Of a DNA stretch of 64,000 nt, positions 1-8,750 are shown one piece after another. Under the pieces are notes generated by a model. It worked only from the letters and a program-made list of their open reading frames with translations. It was not told the DNA's origin and did no database searches. Each line of letters starts with the position of its first letter. Within the stretch, counting starts at the first letter, position 1. Origin of the DNA: Neisseria lactamica NS19 (GTDB lineage Bacteria > Pseudomonadota > Gammaproteobacteria > Burkholderiales > Neisseriaceae); assembly GCA_000193795.2 (NCBI GenBank), contig AEPI01000039.1, forward strand, positions 20,235 through 84,234, given 5' to 3'. The position numbers and the translations under genes were made by a program.

Positions 1-590
1 CAACCGGAGGCGCGCAAGCCGGGCCGGTGCAGGACATACGAAAAACACCATAATTAATATAACTGTTTGATTTTAATATATTTAACTATGCCTATTTTTT
101 CATCAAAATAACCGCACATTTGTTGTGTAAGACTTTTTTAACCTTACGCCAAATTTATCAACACGATTATCCACAAAGCCTGTGCATAGATTTTTCATCG
201 GCGGCAACCCTGCAGGCAGGGAACGGATTATCTGATTTCACACCATTCCGAAAAAATACAATCAAAATAAGGCAAAATATTTTCACAATAAAACAAATTT
301 TCCTGCAGGACAGGCGTTCGGCAAAAGCGCAGCCCGGCTTCAAAGGCAGGCTTATTTGCCGGCAGGCTTGATTACTGATAGGATTTCACCTGCAACAGGC
401 CGGACATTTTTACAAATATCCCCTTGTTTTCAAGGCTTCTATAATTTTTTGAAAACATTAGGATTAATTATCCCGTTTCGGTCTGGTTTGGAAATTTTCG
501 TTTTTTGCTTATTGTTTTTCACTAACGAAAATAAAGGGGCAAGCCGTACACGCCCTGCCGATTTAACACTCAACATAAAGGATAGGTACT
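1..590. other. Non-coding leader region upstream of aceE
   Basis: No credible gene is visible in these 590 bases. The stretch is clearly more AT-rich than the coding DNA that follows, with several oligo-T and oligo-A runs. The short open frames here lack ribosome sites and resemble no family. It presumably holds the aceE promoter, but I cannot fix a convincing -35/-10 pair. The last bases before aceE contain AAAGG, a usable ribosome binding site for the ATG at 591. Confidence 0.6.
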
Positions 591-3254
591 ATGTCCACCC
601 AATTACACGATGTTGACCCCATTGAAACCCAAGAATGGCTGGATGCGTTAAGCTCCGTCCTCGAATACGAAGGCGGCGAACGCGCGCAATACCTCTTGGA
701 AAACCTGGTCAAATACTGCCGCGACAAAGGTGTCCGTATGCCCCACGGCACGACCACCCCGTATTTGAATACCGTTTCGGTTGAAAACGAAAAAGGCATT
801 CCGGGCGACCAAAACATCGAACACCGCATCCGCGCATTCGTGCGCTGGAACGCCGCCGCCATCGTATTGCGCGCCGGCAAGAAAGATTTGGAACTGGGTG
901 GGCACATCGCATCTTTCCAATCTGCCGCCACCATGTACGAAGTCGGCTTCAACCACTTCTGGAAAGCCAAAGGCGAAGGCGAAGAAGGCGATTTGGTCTT
1001 TTTCCAAGGACACGCCTCCCCCGGCATCTATGCCCGCGCCTTTGTCGAAGGCCGTCTGACCGAAGACCAATTAAATAATTTCCGCCAAGAAGTTGCCGGT
1101 AAAGGTCTGCCTTCCTATCCGCACCCCCACCTCTTGCCCGACTTCTGGCAATTCCCCACCGTATCTATGGGTCTTGGCCCGTTGATGGCGATTTACCAGG
1201 CACGTTTCCTGAAATACTTGGAATCTCGCGGCCTCGCAAAAACCAAAGGCCGTAAAGTATGGGTATTCTGCGGCGACGGCGAAATGGACGAACCCGAAAG
1301 CCAAGGCGCGATTGCCTTGGCTGCACGCGAAGGCTTGGACAACTTGGTATTCGTCATCAACTGTAATCTGCAGCGTTTGGATGGCCCGGTACGCGGTAAC
1401 GGCAAAATCATTCAAGAGCTGGAAGGCAACTTTGCCGGCGCCGGCTGGAATGTCGTCAAAGTCATCTGGGGCCGCCGTTGGGACCGCCTATTGGCGAAAG
1501 ACAAAGACGGCATCCTGCGCCAACGTATGGAAGAGTGTTTGGACGGTGACTACCAAACTTATAAATCCAAAGATGGCGCATACGTTCGCGAACACTTCTT
1601 CAATACCCCTGAACTGAAAGCATTGGTCGCAGATATGACCGATGACGAAATTTGGGCATTAAACCGTGGCGGCCACGACCCGCAAAAAGTGTACAACGCT
1701 TACGACCGCGCAGCCAATCACGCCGACGGCAAACCTACCGTCATCTTGGCGAAAACCATTAAAGGTTACGGTATGGGCGCATCCGGCGAAGGTCAAAACG
1801 TTGCCCACCAAGCCAAAAAAATGGACAAAGCGTCTCTGAAACAATTCCGCGACCGCTTTGACATTCCTGTTACTGACGAGCAAATCGACAGCGGCGACCT
1901 GCCTTACCTGACTTTTGCTCCCGACAGCGAAGAATACAAATACCTGCACGCGCGCCGTGAAGCCTTGGGCGGCTACCTGCCCCAACGCAAACCTACCCAA
2001 GAAGTTTTGGAAGTGCCGGAGCTGTCCGCATTTGATACCCAACTGAAATCCAGCGGTGACCGCGAATTCTCAACCACTATGGCATTTGTCCGCATTTTGT
2101 CAACCTTGTTGAAAGACAAAAAAATTGGCAAACGCGTCGTACCTATCGTTCCCGACGAAAGCCGTACTTTCGGTATGGAAGGTATGTTCCGCCAATACGG
2201 AATTTGGAACCCCAAAGGCCAACAATATACCCCTCAAGATAAAGACCAACTGATGTTCTACAAAGAATCCGTCGACGGTCAAATCTTGCAAGAAGGTATT
2301 AACGAACCGGGCGCGATGGCCGACTGGATTGCGGCTGCAACCAGCTACGCCAACAGCGACTTTGCGATGATTCCGTTCTACATCTACTACTCTATGTTCG
2401 GTTTCCAACGTATCGGCGACTTGGCTTGGGCGGCAGGCGATATGCACGCACGCGGCTTCCTGTTGGGCGGTACTGCCGGCCGTACGACGCTGAACGGCGA
2501 AGGTTTGCAACACGAAGACGGCCACAGCCATATTCAAGCAGATTTGATTCCGAACTGCATTTCTTACGATCCGACCTTCCAATACGAAGTCGCCGTCATC
2601 GTACAAGACGGTCTGCGCCGTATGTATGCCAATAACGAAGACGTGTTCTACTACATCACCCTGATGAACGAGAACTACACCCATCCGGATATGCCGGAAG
2701 GTGCGGAACAAGACATCCTCAAAGGTATGTACCTGCTGAAAGCCGGCGGCAAAGGCGACAAGAAAGTCCAACTGATGGGTTCCGGTACGATTCTGCAAGA
2801 AGTGATTGCCGGTGCCGATCTGCTGAAAGCCGACTTCGGCGTAGAAGCAGACATTTGGTCTTGCCCGTCCTTCAACCTGCTGCACCGCGACGCTGTCGAA
2901 GCGGAACGTTTCAACCGCCTGAATCCTTTGGAAACTGCAAAAGTACCGTTTGTTACTTCCCAGCTGCAAGGTCATGACGGCCCGGTGATTGCCGCTACCG
3001 ACTACATCCGCAGCTATGCCGACCGTATCCGCGCCTATATCCCGAACGATTACCACGTCTTGGGTACTGACGGCTTCGGTCGCTCCGACAGCCGCGCCAA
3101 CCTGCGCAGCTTCTTCGAAGTGGACCGCTACAACGTTGCCGTTGCCGCACTGGCCGCATTGGCGGAACAAGGCAAAGTCAGCAAAGAGACCGTTCAGCAA
3201 GCCATCGAAAAATACGGCATCAAAGCTGATTCAGCCCCTAGCTGGAAACGCTGA
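591..3254 (+). CDS. aceE: Pyruvate dehydrogenase E1 component (homodimeric type)
   Basis: Thiamine diphosphate-dependent E1 of the pyruvate dehydrogenase complex; it decarboxylates pyruvate and reductively acetylates the lipoyl groups of E2 in the cytoplasm. The protein is 887 residues, the normal length for the homodimeric E1 of Gram-negative bacteria. The diphosphate-binding motif GDGEMDE lies near residues 228-234, followed by the conserved INCNLQRLDG segment, and the sequence matches the AceE family along its length. The ATG at 591 is preceded by AAAGG. aceF and lpdA follow on the same strand, each separated by an uptake-sequence inverted repeat, so the three genes form one functional cluster that may be partly uncoupled in transcription. 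Confidence 0.98.
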   Translation: MSTQLHDVDPIETQEWLDALSSVLEYEGGERAQYLLENLVKYCRDKGVRMPHGTTTPYLNTVSVENEKGIPGDQNIEHRIRAFVRWNAAAIVLRAGKKDLELGGHIASFQSAATMYEVGFNHFWKAKGEGEEGDLVFFQGHASPGIYARAFVEGRLTEDQLNNFRQEVAGKGLPSYPHPHLLPDFWQFPTVSMGLGPLMAIYQARFLKYLESRGLAKTKGRKVWVFCGDGEMDEPESQGAIALAAREGLDNLVFVINCNLQRLDGPVRGNGKIIQELEGNFAGAGWNVVKVIWGRRWDRLLAKDKDGILRQRMEECLDGDYQTYKSKDGAYVREHFFNTPELKALVADMTDDEIWALNRGGHDPQKVYNAYDRAANHADGKPTVILAKTIKGYGMGASGEGQNVAHQAKKMDKASLKQFRDRFDIPVTDEQIDSGDLPYLTFAPDSEEYKYLHARREALGGYLPQRKPTQEVLEVPELSAFDTQLKSSGDREFSTTMAFVRILSTLLKDKKIGKRVVPIVPDESRTFGMEGMFRQYGIWNPKGQQYTPQDKDQLMFYKESVDGQILQEGINEPGAMADWIAAATSYANSDFAMIPFYIYYSMFGFQRIGDLAWAAGDMHARGFLLGGTAGRTTLNGEGLQHEDGHSHIQADLIPNCISYDPTFQYEVAVIVQDGLRRMYANNEDVFYYITLMNENYTHPDMPEGAEQDILKGMYLLKAGGKGDKKVQLMGSGTILQEVIAGADLLKADFGVEADIWSCPSFNLLHRDAVEAERFNRLNPLETAKVPFVTSQLQGHDGPVIAATDYIRSYADRIRAYIPNDYHVLGTDGFGRSDSRANLRSFFEVDRYNVAVAALAALAEQGKVSKETVQQAIEKYGIKADSAPSWKR

Positions 3255-3260
3255 TTGATG

Positions 3261-3306
3261 TTTCAGACGGCCTGTTTGCCTAATTCCGACATCAGGCCGT
3301 CTGAAA
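3261..3306. terminator. Uptake-sequence inverted repeat after aceE
   Basis: TTTCAGACGGCCTG and its inverted partner CAGGCCGTCTGAAA form a hairpin 7 bases after the aceE stop. This is two DNA uptake sequences of the AGGCCGTCTGAA variety in opposite orientation, a common Neisseria attenuator or terminator. There is no long T run, so read-through into aceF is plausible. Confidence 0.7.
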
Positions 3307-3403
3307 ACCGAATGCCCGAATGGTTTGAGCAGACAAACCGTACCGATGCCGTACGAAGCAGTTTTCAGACGGCATCCAACTGAAAAAGATTAAAGGAACT
3401 CAA

Positions 3404-5005
3404 ATGAGTATCGTAGAAATCAAAGTCCCCGATATCGGCGGTCATGAAAACGTCGACATTATCGCCGTAGAAGTCAAAGCGGGCGACACTATTGCCGTTG
3501 ACGACACCCTGATTACCTTGGAAACCGATAAAGCCACGATGGACGTACCTGCCGACGCGGCCGGCGTCGTGAAAGAAGTGAAAGTCAAAGTCGGCGACAA
3601 AATCTCCGAAGGCGGCGTAATTTTGACCGTTGAAACCGGTGCCGCCGCTGCCGAAGCCGCTCCGGCTCCTGCCGCTGAAGCGCAATCTGCGCCTGCTGCC
3701 GCACCCGCTGCCGCAGGCGGTGCGACCGTCCAAGTAGCCGTCCCCGACATCGGCGGTCATACCGATGTAGATGTAATCGCCGTCGAAATTAAAGTTGGCG
3801 ATACCGTTGCCGAAGACGACACGCTGATTACTTTGGAAACCGACAAAGCGACGATGGACGTACCTTGTACCGCCGCCGGTGTGGTTAAAGCCGTATTCCT
3901 GAAAGTCGGCGACAAAGTATCCGAAGGCTCTGCCATTATCGAAGTAGAAACTGCCGGCTCTGCCGCAGCAGCTCCTGCTCCTGCTCAAGCTGCCGCACCT
4001 GCACCGGCTGCCGCTCCAACTCCTACCGCTCCGGCCGCCGCACCTGCACCTGCTGCACCTGCCGCCAAAATCGACGAAGCCGCTTTTGCCAAAGCACACG
4101 CGGGTCCTTCCGCACGCAAACTGGCGCGCGAATTGGGCGTGGATTTGGGTCAAGTCAAAGGTACCGGCTTGAAAGGCCGTATCGTGGGCGACGACATCAA
4201 AGCCTTTGTGAAATCCGTTATGCAGGGCGGTGCGGCGAAACCTGCCGCAGCCGGCGCGTCTTTGGGCGGCGGTCTGGACTTGCTGCCATGGCCTAAAGTG
4301 GACTTCTCCAAATTCGGCAATGTCGAAGTTAAAGAACTGTCCCGCATTAAGAAAATCTCCGGTCAAAATCTGTCCCGCAACTGGGTAGTCATCCCGCACG
4401 TTACCGTACACGAAGAAGCGGACATGACCGAATTGGAAGAATTCCGCAAACAGCTGAACAAAGAATGGGAACGCGAAGGCGTGAAACTGTCCCCGTTGGC
4501 GTTCATTATCAAAGCCTCCGTTTCCGCGCTGAAAGCCTTCCCCGAATTCAACGCTTCTTTGGACGGCGACAACCTGGTGCTGAAAAACTACTTCAACATC
4601 GGTTTCGCAGCCGATACGCCGAACGGCTTGGTTGTTCCCGTCATCAAAGACGTGGATCAAAAAGGCTTGAAACAAATCAGCCAAGAATTGACCGAATTGT
4701 CCAAAAAAGCCCGCGAAGGCAAGCTCAAACCGCAAGAAATGCAAGGCGCGTGCTTTACCATTTCCAGCTTGGGCGGTATCGGCGGCACAGGTTTCACGCC
4801 GATTGTGAACGCTCCCGAAGTCGCCATCTTGGGCGTGTGCAAATCCCAAATCAAACCGGTTTGGAACGGCAAAGAATTTGCTCCCCGCCTGATGTGCCCG
4901 TTGAGCCTGTCCTTTGACCACCGCGTCATCGACGGCGCGGCCGGTATGCGCTTCACCGTATTCCTGGCTAACCTGTTAAAAGACTTCCGCCGCATTACCC
5001 TGTAA
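3404..5005 (+). CDS. aceF: Dihydrolipoamide acetyltransferase (PDH E2)
   Basis: E2 core of pyruvate dehydrogenase; it moves the acetyl group from lipoamide to coenzyme A. The 533-residue protein has two N-terminal lipoyl domains (about residues 1-75 and 107-182) with lipoylation lysines in [10 protein letters not shown] at K43 and K148. Alanine/proline-rich flexible linkers follow, then a peripheral subunit-binding domain around residues 228-265 (PSARKLARELGVDL) and the catalytic domain with DHRVIDG (H506, D510). Two lipoyl domains is fewer than the three of E. coli E2. The third lipoyl domain of this system sits on LpdA. The ATG follows AAAGGAAC. Confidence 0.98.
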   Translation: MSIVEIKVPDIGGHENVDIIAVEVKAGDTIAVDDTLITLETDKATMDVPADAAGVVKEVKVKVGDKISEGGVILTVETGAAAAEAAPAPAAEAQSAPAAAPAAAGGATVQVAVPDIGGHTDVDVIAVEIKVGDTVAEDDTLITLETDKATMDVPCTAAGVVKAVFLKVGDKVSEGSAIIEVETAGSAAAAPAPAQAAAPAPAAAPTPTAPAAAPAPAAPAAKIDEAAFAKAHAGPSARKLARELGVDLGQVKGTGLKGRIVGDDIKAFVKSVMQGGAAKPAAAGASLGGGLDLLPWPKVDFSKFGNVEVKELSRIKKISGQNLSRNWVVIPHVTVHEEADMTELEEFRKQLNKEWEREGVKLSPLAFIIKASVSALKAFPEFNASLDGDNLVLKNYFNIGFAADTPNGLVVPVIKDVDQKGLKQISQELTELSKKAREGKLKPQEMQGACFTISSLGGIGGTGFTPIVNAPEVAILGVCKSQIKPVWNGKEFAPRLMCPLSLSFDHRVIDGAAGMRFTVFLANLLKDFRRITL

Positions 5006-5015
5006 CCCGATCGGC

Positions 5016-5047
5016 TTCAGACGGCATAGCGGTCTGTGCCGTCTGAA
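5016..5047. terminator. Uptake-sequence inverted repeat after aceF
   Basis: TTCAGACGGCATA and GTGCCGTCTGAA face each other 10 bases after the aceF stop and can fold into a hairpin. There is only a short A/T tail, so it may attenuate rather than end transcription into lpdA. Confidence 0.65.
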
Positions 5048-5081
5048 AAGGAAGTTTGAACATCATTCAGAAAGATGAGAC

Positions 5082-6866
5082 ATGAGCTTAGTTGAATTGA
5101 AAGTGCCCGACATTGGCGGTCACGAAAATGTAGATATTATCGCGGTTGAAGTAAATGTGGGCGATACCATTGCCGTGGACGATACCCTGATTACTTTGGA
5201 AACCGATAAAGCGACGATGGACGTGCCTGCCGAAGTTGCGGGCGTAGTCAAAGAAGTTAAAGTTAAAGTGGGCGACAAAATCTCCGAAGGCGGTTTGATT
5301 GTCGTCGTTGAAGCCGAAGGCGCGGCAGCCGCTCCTAAAGCCGAAGCGGCTGCCGCCCCGGCGCAAGAAACCCCTAAAACTGCCGCTCCTGCTCCGCAAG
5401 CCGCACAATTCGGCGGTTCTGCCGATGCCGAATACGACGTGGTCGTATTGGGCGGCGGTCCCGGCGGTTATTCTGCTGCATTTGCCGCCGCCGATGAAGG
5501 TTTGAAAGTCGCCATCGTCGAGCGTTACAAAACTTTGGGCGGCGTTTGCCTGAACGTCGGCTGTATCCCTTCCAAAGCCCTGTTGCACAATGCCGCCGTT
5601 ATCGATGAAGTACGCCACTTGGCTGCCAACGGTATCAAATACCCCGAGCCGGAACTTGATATCGACATGCTGCGCGCCTACAAAGACGGCGTGGTTTCCC
5701 GTCTGACTACCGGTTTGGCCGGTATGGCGAAAGGCCGTAAAGTGGACGTTATCCAAGGCGACGGCCAATTCTTGGATCCGCACCACTTGGAAGTGTCGCT
5801 GACTGCCGGCGACGCGTACGAACAAGCAGCCCCTACCGGCGAGAAAAAAATCGTTGCCTTCAAAAACTGTATCATTGCAGCAGGCAGCCGCGTAACCAAA
5901 CTGCCTTTCATCCCTGAAGATCCGCGCATCATCGATTCCAGCGGCGCATTGGCGCTGAAAGAAGTACCGGGCAAACTGCTGATTATCGGCGGCGGTATTA
6001 TCGGCCTCGAGATGGGTACGGTTTACAGCACGCTGGGTTCTCGCCTGGATGTTGTTGAAATGATGGACGGCCTGATGCAAGGCGCAGACCGCGACTTGGT
6101 GAAAGTATGGCAAAAACAAAACGAATACCGTTTTGACAACATTATGGTCAACACCAAAACCGTTGCAGTCGAGCCTAAAGAAGACGGCGTTTACGTTACC
6201 TTTGAAGGCGCGAACGCACCGAAAGAGCCGCAACGTTACGATGCCGTACTGGTTGCCGCCGGCCGCGCGCCCAACGGCAAACTCATCAGCGCGGAAAAAG
6301 CAGGCGTTGCCGTAACCGATCGCGGCTTCATCGAAGTGGACAAACAAATGCGTACCAACGTGCCGCACATCTACGCTATCGGCGATATCGTCGGTCAGCC
6401 GATGTTGGCACACAAAGCCGTTCACGAAGGCCACGTTGCCGCCGAAAACTGCGCCGGTCACAAAGCCTACTTCGACGCGCGCGTCATTCCGGGCGTTGCC
6501 TACACTTCTCCCGAAGTGGCGTGGGTGGGCGAAACCGAGTTGTCCGCCAAGGCCTCCGGCCGCAAAATCACCAAAGCCAGCTTCCCGTGGGCGGCTTCCG
6601 GCCGTGCGATTGCCAACGGTTGCGACAACGGCTTTACCAAGCTGATTTTCGATGCCGAAACCGGACAGGTTATCGGCGGCGGCATCGTCGGCCCCAACGG
6701 CGGCGATATGATCGGCGAAGTCTGCCTCGCCATCGAAATGGGCTGCGACGCGGCCGACATCGGCAAAACCATCCATCCGCACCCGACTTTGGGCGAATCC
6801 ATCGGTATGGCTGCGGAAGTGGCTCTGGGTACTTGTACCGACCTGCCTGCGCAAAAGAAAAAATAA
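5082..6866 (+). CDS. lpdA: Dihydrolipoamide dehydrogenase with N-terminal lipoyl domain (E3, P64K)
   Basis: FAD-dependent E3 that reoxidises dihydrolipoamide with NAD+. At 594 residues it is about 115 longer than a usual E3 because a lipoyl domain (about residues 1-80, [10 protein letters not shown]) and an Ala/Pro linker precede the flavoprotein. The dinucleotide motif [10 protein letters not shown] comes next, then the redox disulfide [13 protein letters not shown] with C156 and C161. A second [10 protein letters not shown] motif binds NAD. The C-terminal HPHPTLGE carries the catalytic His-Glu pair. This architecture matches the meningococcal antigen P64K. Its lipoyl domain is nearly identical to the first lipoyl domain of AceF next door, suggesting duplication within the cluster. 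Confidence 0.97.
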   Translation: MSLVELKVPDIGGHENVDIIAVEVNVGDTIAVDDTLITLETDKATMDVPAEVAGVVKEVKVKVGDKISEGGLIVVVEAEGAAAAPKAEAAAAPAQETPKTAAPAPQAAQFGGSADAEYDVVVLGGGPGGYSAAFAAADEGLKVAIVERYKTLGGVCLNVGCIPSKALLHNAAVIDEVRHLAANGIKYPEPELDIDMLRAYKDGVVSRLTTGLAGMAKGRKVDVIQGDGQFLDPHHLEVSLTAGDAYEQAAPTGEKKIVAFKNCIIAAGSRVTKLPFIPEDPRIIDSSGALALKEVPGKLLIIGGGIIGLEMGTVYSTLGSRLDVVEMMDGLMQGADRDLVKVWQKQNEYRFDNIMVNTKTVAVEPKEDGVYVTFEGANAPKEPQRYDAVLVAAGRAPNGKLISAEKAGVAVTDRGFIEVDKQMRTNVPHIYAIGDIVGQPMLAHKAVHEGHVAAENCAGHKAYFDARVIPGVAYTSPEVAWVGETELSAKASGRKITKASFPWAASGRAIANGCDNGFTKLIFDAETGQVIGGGIVGPNGGDMIGEVCLAIEMGCDAADIGKTIHPHPTLGESIGMAAEVALGTCTDLPAQKKK

Positions 6867-6904
6867 ATCCGACCGAATAAACAGCCGATAAGGTTTATTT
6901 AAGC

Positions 6905-6936
6905 AAATGCCGTCTGAAATGTTCAGACGGCATTTT
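6905..6936. terminator. Bidirectional uptake-sequence terminator
   Basis: AAATGCCGTCTGAA and TTCAGACGGCATTT form a near-perfect stem with A and T tracts on both sides, the standard Neisseria terminator. It lies between the convergent genes lpdA and the DUF945 gene. Confidence 0.85.
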
Positions 6937-7040
6937 CTGTTTTACAGCGGATTAAAATATTCCCTACGGCCTGCATAAAAACGAATCCGGCACGGCTTAT
7001 CTGAAGGAATGGTTGGAAACGGCAGTTTCCAATACAACAA

Positions 7041-7068
7041 AATGCCGCCTGAACATTTCAGACGGCAT
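7041..7068. terminator. Uptake-sequence terminator for the DUF945 gene
   Basis: AATGCCGCCTGAA and TTCAGACGGCAT form a hairpin just past the stop codon of the leftward gene. One arm has a one-base variant of the uptake word (GCCGCCTGAA). Confidence 0.7.
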
Positions 7069-7076
7069 CTGACCCA

Positions 7077-8639
7077 TTACTGCTGCGGCTTTGAAACCAT
7101 ACCGCCTTCGTCAAAATCCGGCTCCGGTTCGTTTTGCAACGTTTTACCGTTCAGTTTCAACTGATTGTTTTTCAGAGAAATGGCAGTATCAATCTGGTCG
7201 CCGTTCAAAGTCAGATATTTTTCTCTTGCCATACTCTGAACCGTACTGTCCACCATCAGGCGCAAAGTCTCATTAATATCGGCAATGCTCGCCCTGCCTT
7301 CCGCCTCATCTTCGGCATTGACGCTGAAGATATTTTTTGCCTGACTGACCGCCAAATCTTCCAGCATTTTTTGAGGAATACTCATTCTGATGTCCGCCTC
7401 GGTTTTCTTCAGCATCAGACCCAATTGGTTCAAATCTTCCTTCTTCATGTCTTTAAACATGATTTTTCCGCCCACATCGATTTTTCCCGACGGCAGCGTG
7501 AATCGGAACGTTTTGATGTCGAGTACCGGGTTATGGGTAAATAATCCGGAAGCCTCGCCTTTGACGGCGGCAATCAAATCATTGCGGATTTGCTCCTCGG
7601 TCATTTTTTTGGCGGAAATTTGTGCAAACTTGCGTTTCAATACCGCCAAAGCAGAAGCATCGAGATGTTCGGCGGCGATATGGATATCCAGCGGGCCGTA
7701 TTTTTCATCGCCGTACACCAGCGTGTCGAAACGGAACTGCCCTTCGCTATTGATAAATGATCCAGATTCCCCGGTCTTGGTTGAAAAAGCCAGCTTGCCG
7801 ACTTCGATTTTAGAAGGTGCGATGCTGCCGTTGGGATTGATAAACGCGCCAATCTGCAAATCGGTAACGAGATTGACCAGTTCGTTTAACTTGACGTTGT
7901 AATCGACACCCTCTTTCCATTCTAAGGAAAATTTTTCCAAGGTCAGATTGCTGCTGCCCAAAGCAAGCGGGTTGATGCCGTCTGAAGTTTCCGAATGGAA
8001 ATGCACTTTTTCAAACGCGGCATCGCCTTTATCTGCCAGCTTGATTTTAAACAAGGGGGCATCATAGCCGTTGCGGTAGCTTTTGAAACCTTTTTGATAA
8101 ACCGTTTTCCCCGTCAGGCCTTCCCAGTGCAGCCTGATGCCAGACAGCTCTTCATAATCGAAGGCGGGAATACTGACTTCCATTTTACCGCTGCCGTTAA
8201 AATAAACGGTATTGGCAAGGGAAACCGGAGCTTGCTTCCCAAAAAAGCGTTCCAAAACTTTTTCCGTTTCAGGCGCATATTTGAACTCGGTTTCAATGTG
8301 CGCCTGCGTGCCGAATCCGCCGGCAAAAGGACCGTGCGTGATATGGTTTACCAGCGTAACCGGCTGTTCCAACACTGTTTTCAGGTTATCCGGCAGATAT
8401 TTCTGCGCATTATGCAGCAACTCGGGTTTCAGACGGATGACCGTCGTTTCCGTAGAGGTAAACCAGCCGCGGTCATATTGGTGCGATTCGACGGTCAGGA
8501 AGCCCGTTTCCTGCAATATTTTTTGCTGCTGAGTCAGGCTTTCTTCGGCTTTGACACCCAAATAATAAGGTGTACCCAAAGCAACGCCGAGCAATGCTGC
8601 CGCAACCGAAATCAAAGGTTTTTTCATCACTTCAAACAA
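7077..8639 (-). CDS. DUF945 family protein (YdgA-like)
   Basis: Protein of 520 residues of the DUF945/YdgA group. The first 25 residues (MKKPLISVAAALLGVALGTPYYLG) are a hydrophobic N-terminal segment, either a signal anchor or signal peptide, so the bulk should be periplasmic. The rest shows the alternating strand pattern usual for the family (for example ESHQYDRGWFTSTE), and it ends in a Pro/Gln-rich tail. Function is unknown; related proteins are described as outer-membrane or autotransporter-associated. The first ATG gives MFEVMKKPL; the second ATG, four codons in, is equally plausible. The gene is convergent with lpdA and stands alone. Confidence 0.85.
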   Translation of the reverse strand: MFEVMKKPLISVAAALLGVALGTPYYLGVKAEESLTQQQKILQETGFLTVESHQYDRGWFTSTETTVIRLKPELLHNAQKYLPDNLKTVLEQPVTLVNHITHGPFAGGFGTQAHIETEFKYAPETEKVLERFFGKQAPVSLANTVYFNGSGKMEVSIPAFDYEELSGIRLHWEGLTGKTVYQKGFKSYRNGYDAPLFKIKLADKGDAAFEKVHFHSETSDGINPLALGSSNLTLEKFSLEWKEGVDYNVKLNELVNLVTDLQIGAFINPNGSIAPSKIEVGKLAFSTKTGESGSFINSEGQFRFDTLVYGDEKYGPLDIHIAAEHLDASALAVLKRKFAQISAKKMTEEQIRNDLIAAVKGEASGLFTHNPVLDIKTFRFTLPSGKIDVGGKIMFKDMKKEDLNQLGLMLKKTEADIRMSIPQKMLEDLAVSQAKNIFSVNAEDEAEGRASIADINETLRLMVDSTVQSMAREKYLTLNGDQIDTAISLKNNQLKLNGKTLQNEPEPDFDEGGMVSKPQQ

Positions 8640-8701
8640 GCAGGTTTCAAAGGCACTAGAATAGCATTATTTAAGCGTATCCCGCCATATTTCTTTAAAA
8701 G

Positions 8702-8735
8702 AAATGCCGTCTGAAACCTGTTCGGACGGCATTTT
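8702..8735. terminator. Uptake-sequence terminator for the TonB receptor gene
   Basis: AAATGCCGTCTGAA pairs with TTCGGACGGCATTT (one mismatch in the uptake word). It is located 15 bases past the receptor stop and upstream of the DUF945 gene, so it isolates the two leftward genes. Confidence 0.75.
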
Positions 8736-8750
8736 CCGGATGTGGGGAAA

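Noticed and set aside
1..590. Two short frames (83 and 86 residues) before aceE
   Set aside because: Composition follows the AT-rich DNA, no ribosome sites, overlapping each other.
3365..4921. A 518-residue reverse frame opposite aceF
   Set aside because: It mirrors the GC-rich repetitive lipoyl and linker codons of aceF, has Phe/Gly/Arg-rich nonsense composition and no ribosome site.
5088..6854. A 588-residue reverse frame opposite lpdA
   Set aside because: Antisense shadow of a highly expressed gene; composition is not protein-like.
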